A program made the translations under genes and the position numbers. From Desulfobulbus sp. (GTDB lineage: Bacteria > Desulfobacterota > Desulfobulbia > Desulfobulbales > Desulfobulbaceae), in contig JAQUEZ010000298.1 of NCBI GenBank assembly GCA_028684915.1, forward strand, positions 1-7,109: a DNA stretch of 7,109 nucleotides, written 5' to 3'. Under the pieces are notes generated by a model. It did no database searches and was not told the DNA's origin. It saw only the letters and a program-made list of their open reading frames with translations. Shown piece by piece: positions 6,115 through 7,109 of the stretch. Each line of letters starts with the position of its first letter. Position 1 is the first letter of the stretch.

Positions 6115-7109
6115 TCAAGCAGCTTGGCGGACCTCGGCCAAGACAAAATGGCCAAGATGGGGCGGCTTGTAGAGACGAATGGGTTTATGGTTGATCTCGC
6201 CATGACCTTGGCGGTCATAGCTGCCGATCCGGCGATCCTGCCAATAGATTACCCCAGCTTGCAGCTGGAAGCGGTTGCCGTCCACATAGGCCACAGCCGT
6301 ATTACCCCGAAGATAGACCCGCCCTCTGATCACCAACTCGTGGCGGACCAGGGCGGTCTGCCCATCAGGGGAACTGATGGTGGTTGTGGTGGTCACCCGG
6401 GTTTCCTCGGCGGTGGTGATGGTTCCGGTCTCATCGAGATCGAGCACCGAAGCCAACTCCCGCTGGCGATACCGGCTCCAGGCGGTGGTGACATCCTCCA
6501 CCGGCTGGTGACCGGTGAGGGCCTTGGCCAACTCGTAGAGCATGCTGTTCTCCGATTCGGAGAGGGCAGCCAACCCTTGCCCCGAGAGTTCGCCCTCAAC
6601 TGCGAGCGAGGTCTCCATCTTTTGGGCCATGAGGCTGAGCGCCTTGTCCTGCATGGTTTCGGCATAGGCCAGGTAGAAGACCCGGACCGGCAGGTTCTGG
6701 CCGATCCGCCAGGAACGACGGCTGGCCTGCCTGAGGGTGAACACCGAATAGCCGCACTGGAAAAAGACGATGGTCGGGAAGTCGAGCAAATCCAGACCGG
6801 TCTTGACTAGGTTGGGGTTGCAGAGCAGACAGTCGTACTGGCCGGAAGCGAGGTTTTCTTTGAGCCAATCTTCCCGCTGTTCCGGTTTAACCGCCTGTCC
6901 TCGAAGGACCAAAGGGGTGAAACCATGGTGATGCAGCTTGTCCACCAGGGTGGGCACCAGGTCACGGGTGCCGGTGTGTTCGAGGAAGACCGCCACCTTG
7001 CGGCCCTGTTTGCGTTCGGTTGCCAGGATCTCCAACAGCCGCTTTTCCTTGGCCAGAAGGTTGATTTCCAGGGCCGGAGCCGAGGCGATCAGTTCCTCCA
7101 CGCCACCGC
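6115..7109 (-). CDS. SF2/SNF2-like helicase, C-terminal part (5' end outside window)
   Basis: The reading frame is open to the right edge of the window, so this is the last 331 codons of a longer leftward gene. The GTG at 7101-7099 is probably internal, not the start. Residues below count from that GTG. The second RecA-like domain is visible: AVFLEHTGTRD (37-47), motif V-like NPNLVKTGLDLLDF (95-108), and motif VI QASRRSWRIGQ (125-135) with the arginines used for ATP hydrolysis. The RRxxRIGQ form is typical of SNF2-type ATPases. Motifs I-III (Walker A and DExx) must lie beyond the window. After about residue 200 there is a non-helicase extension: a threonine-rich stretch RVTTTTTIS, then a short segment with GRVYLRGNTAVAYVDG and GVIYWQDRRIGSY that I do not recognise. 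It heads the visible part of the leftward gene block with radC and ardC, as expected for DNA processing on a mobile element. The promoter is not in the window. Confidence 0.85.
   Translation of the reverse strand, partial: GGVEELIASAPALEINLLAKEKRLLEILATERKQGRKVAVFLEHTGTRDLVPTLVDKLHHHGFTPLVLRGQAVKPEQREDWLKENLASGQYDCLLCNPNLVKTGLDLLDFPTIVFFQCGYSVFTLRQASRRSWRIGQNLPVRVFYLAYAETMQDKALSLMAQKMETSLAVEGELSGQGLAALSESENSMLYELAKALTGHQPVEDVTTAWSRYRQRELASVLDLDETGTITTAEETRVTTTTTISSPDGQTALVRHELVIRGRVYLRGNTAVAYVDGNRFQLQAGVIYWQDRRIGSYDRQGHGEINHKPIRLYKPPHLGHFVLAEVRQAA

Noticed and set aside
6037..6810. Plus-strand open frame of 257 codons opposite the helicase
   Set aside because: It is antisense to clear helicase motifs and its product is low in complexity (Gly/Leu/Glu rich) without domains.
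7099..7101. GTG as the true start of the helicase gene
   Set aside because: The frame stays open to the window edge, no ribosome binding site can be seen, and the helicase N-terminal ATPase lobe would be missing; it is more likely an internal valine.

Overview
The window looks like a chromosomal segment of a moderately GC-rich Gram-negative bacterium. A deltaproteobacterium (Desulfobacterota, Desulfobulbus-like) is my best guess, from the mix of a NorR-type sigma-54 activator, a Cache-sensor hybrid histidine kinase and an ArdC/RadC/helicase block. That assignment is inference. No rRNA, tRNA or marker gene is present to test it.

The left half (bases 1-4336) reads rightward and holds two signalling genes. 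The first is the 3' 95% or so of a norR-like activator, with a nitric-oxide-sensing GAF domain, a sigma-54 AAA+ domain and a Fis-type HTH. Its first roughly 25 codons lie outside the window. After a 285-base gap with a plausible sigma-70 promoter and a leader hairpin comes a complete 851-residue membrane-bound hybrid histidine kinase (Cache-like periplasmic sensor, PAS, HisKA, HATPase, receiver). No partner response regulator is visible, so its output is unknown.

Bases 4337-4581 separate two convergent transcription units. They hold a likely rightward terminator, a very strong leftward terminator, and a 15-base exact direct repeat that brackets both.

The right half (4582-7109) reads leftward and holds three genes in transcription order: the C-terminal part of an SF2/SNF2-like helicase (5' end outside the window), a short RadC-family JAB/MPN protein, and an ArdC-like antirestriction protein with an HExxH zincin domain. 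The short intergenic gaps each carry hairpins, and one of these covers the radC ribosome binding site. This gene set is typical of integrative/conjugative elements or plasmids, where ArdC-like proteins protect incoming DNA. The simplest reading is that the window spans the junction between a host signalling locus and the end of an accessory element. I see no integrase, transposase, CRISPR array or RNA gene, and no entirely unknown system within the visible bases. The most distinctive points are the hairpin over the radC start, the repeat-bracketed junction and the unassigned C-terminal extension of the helicase.
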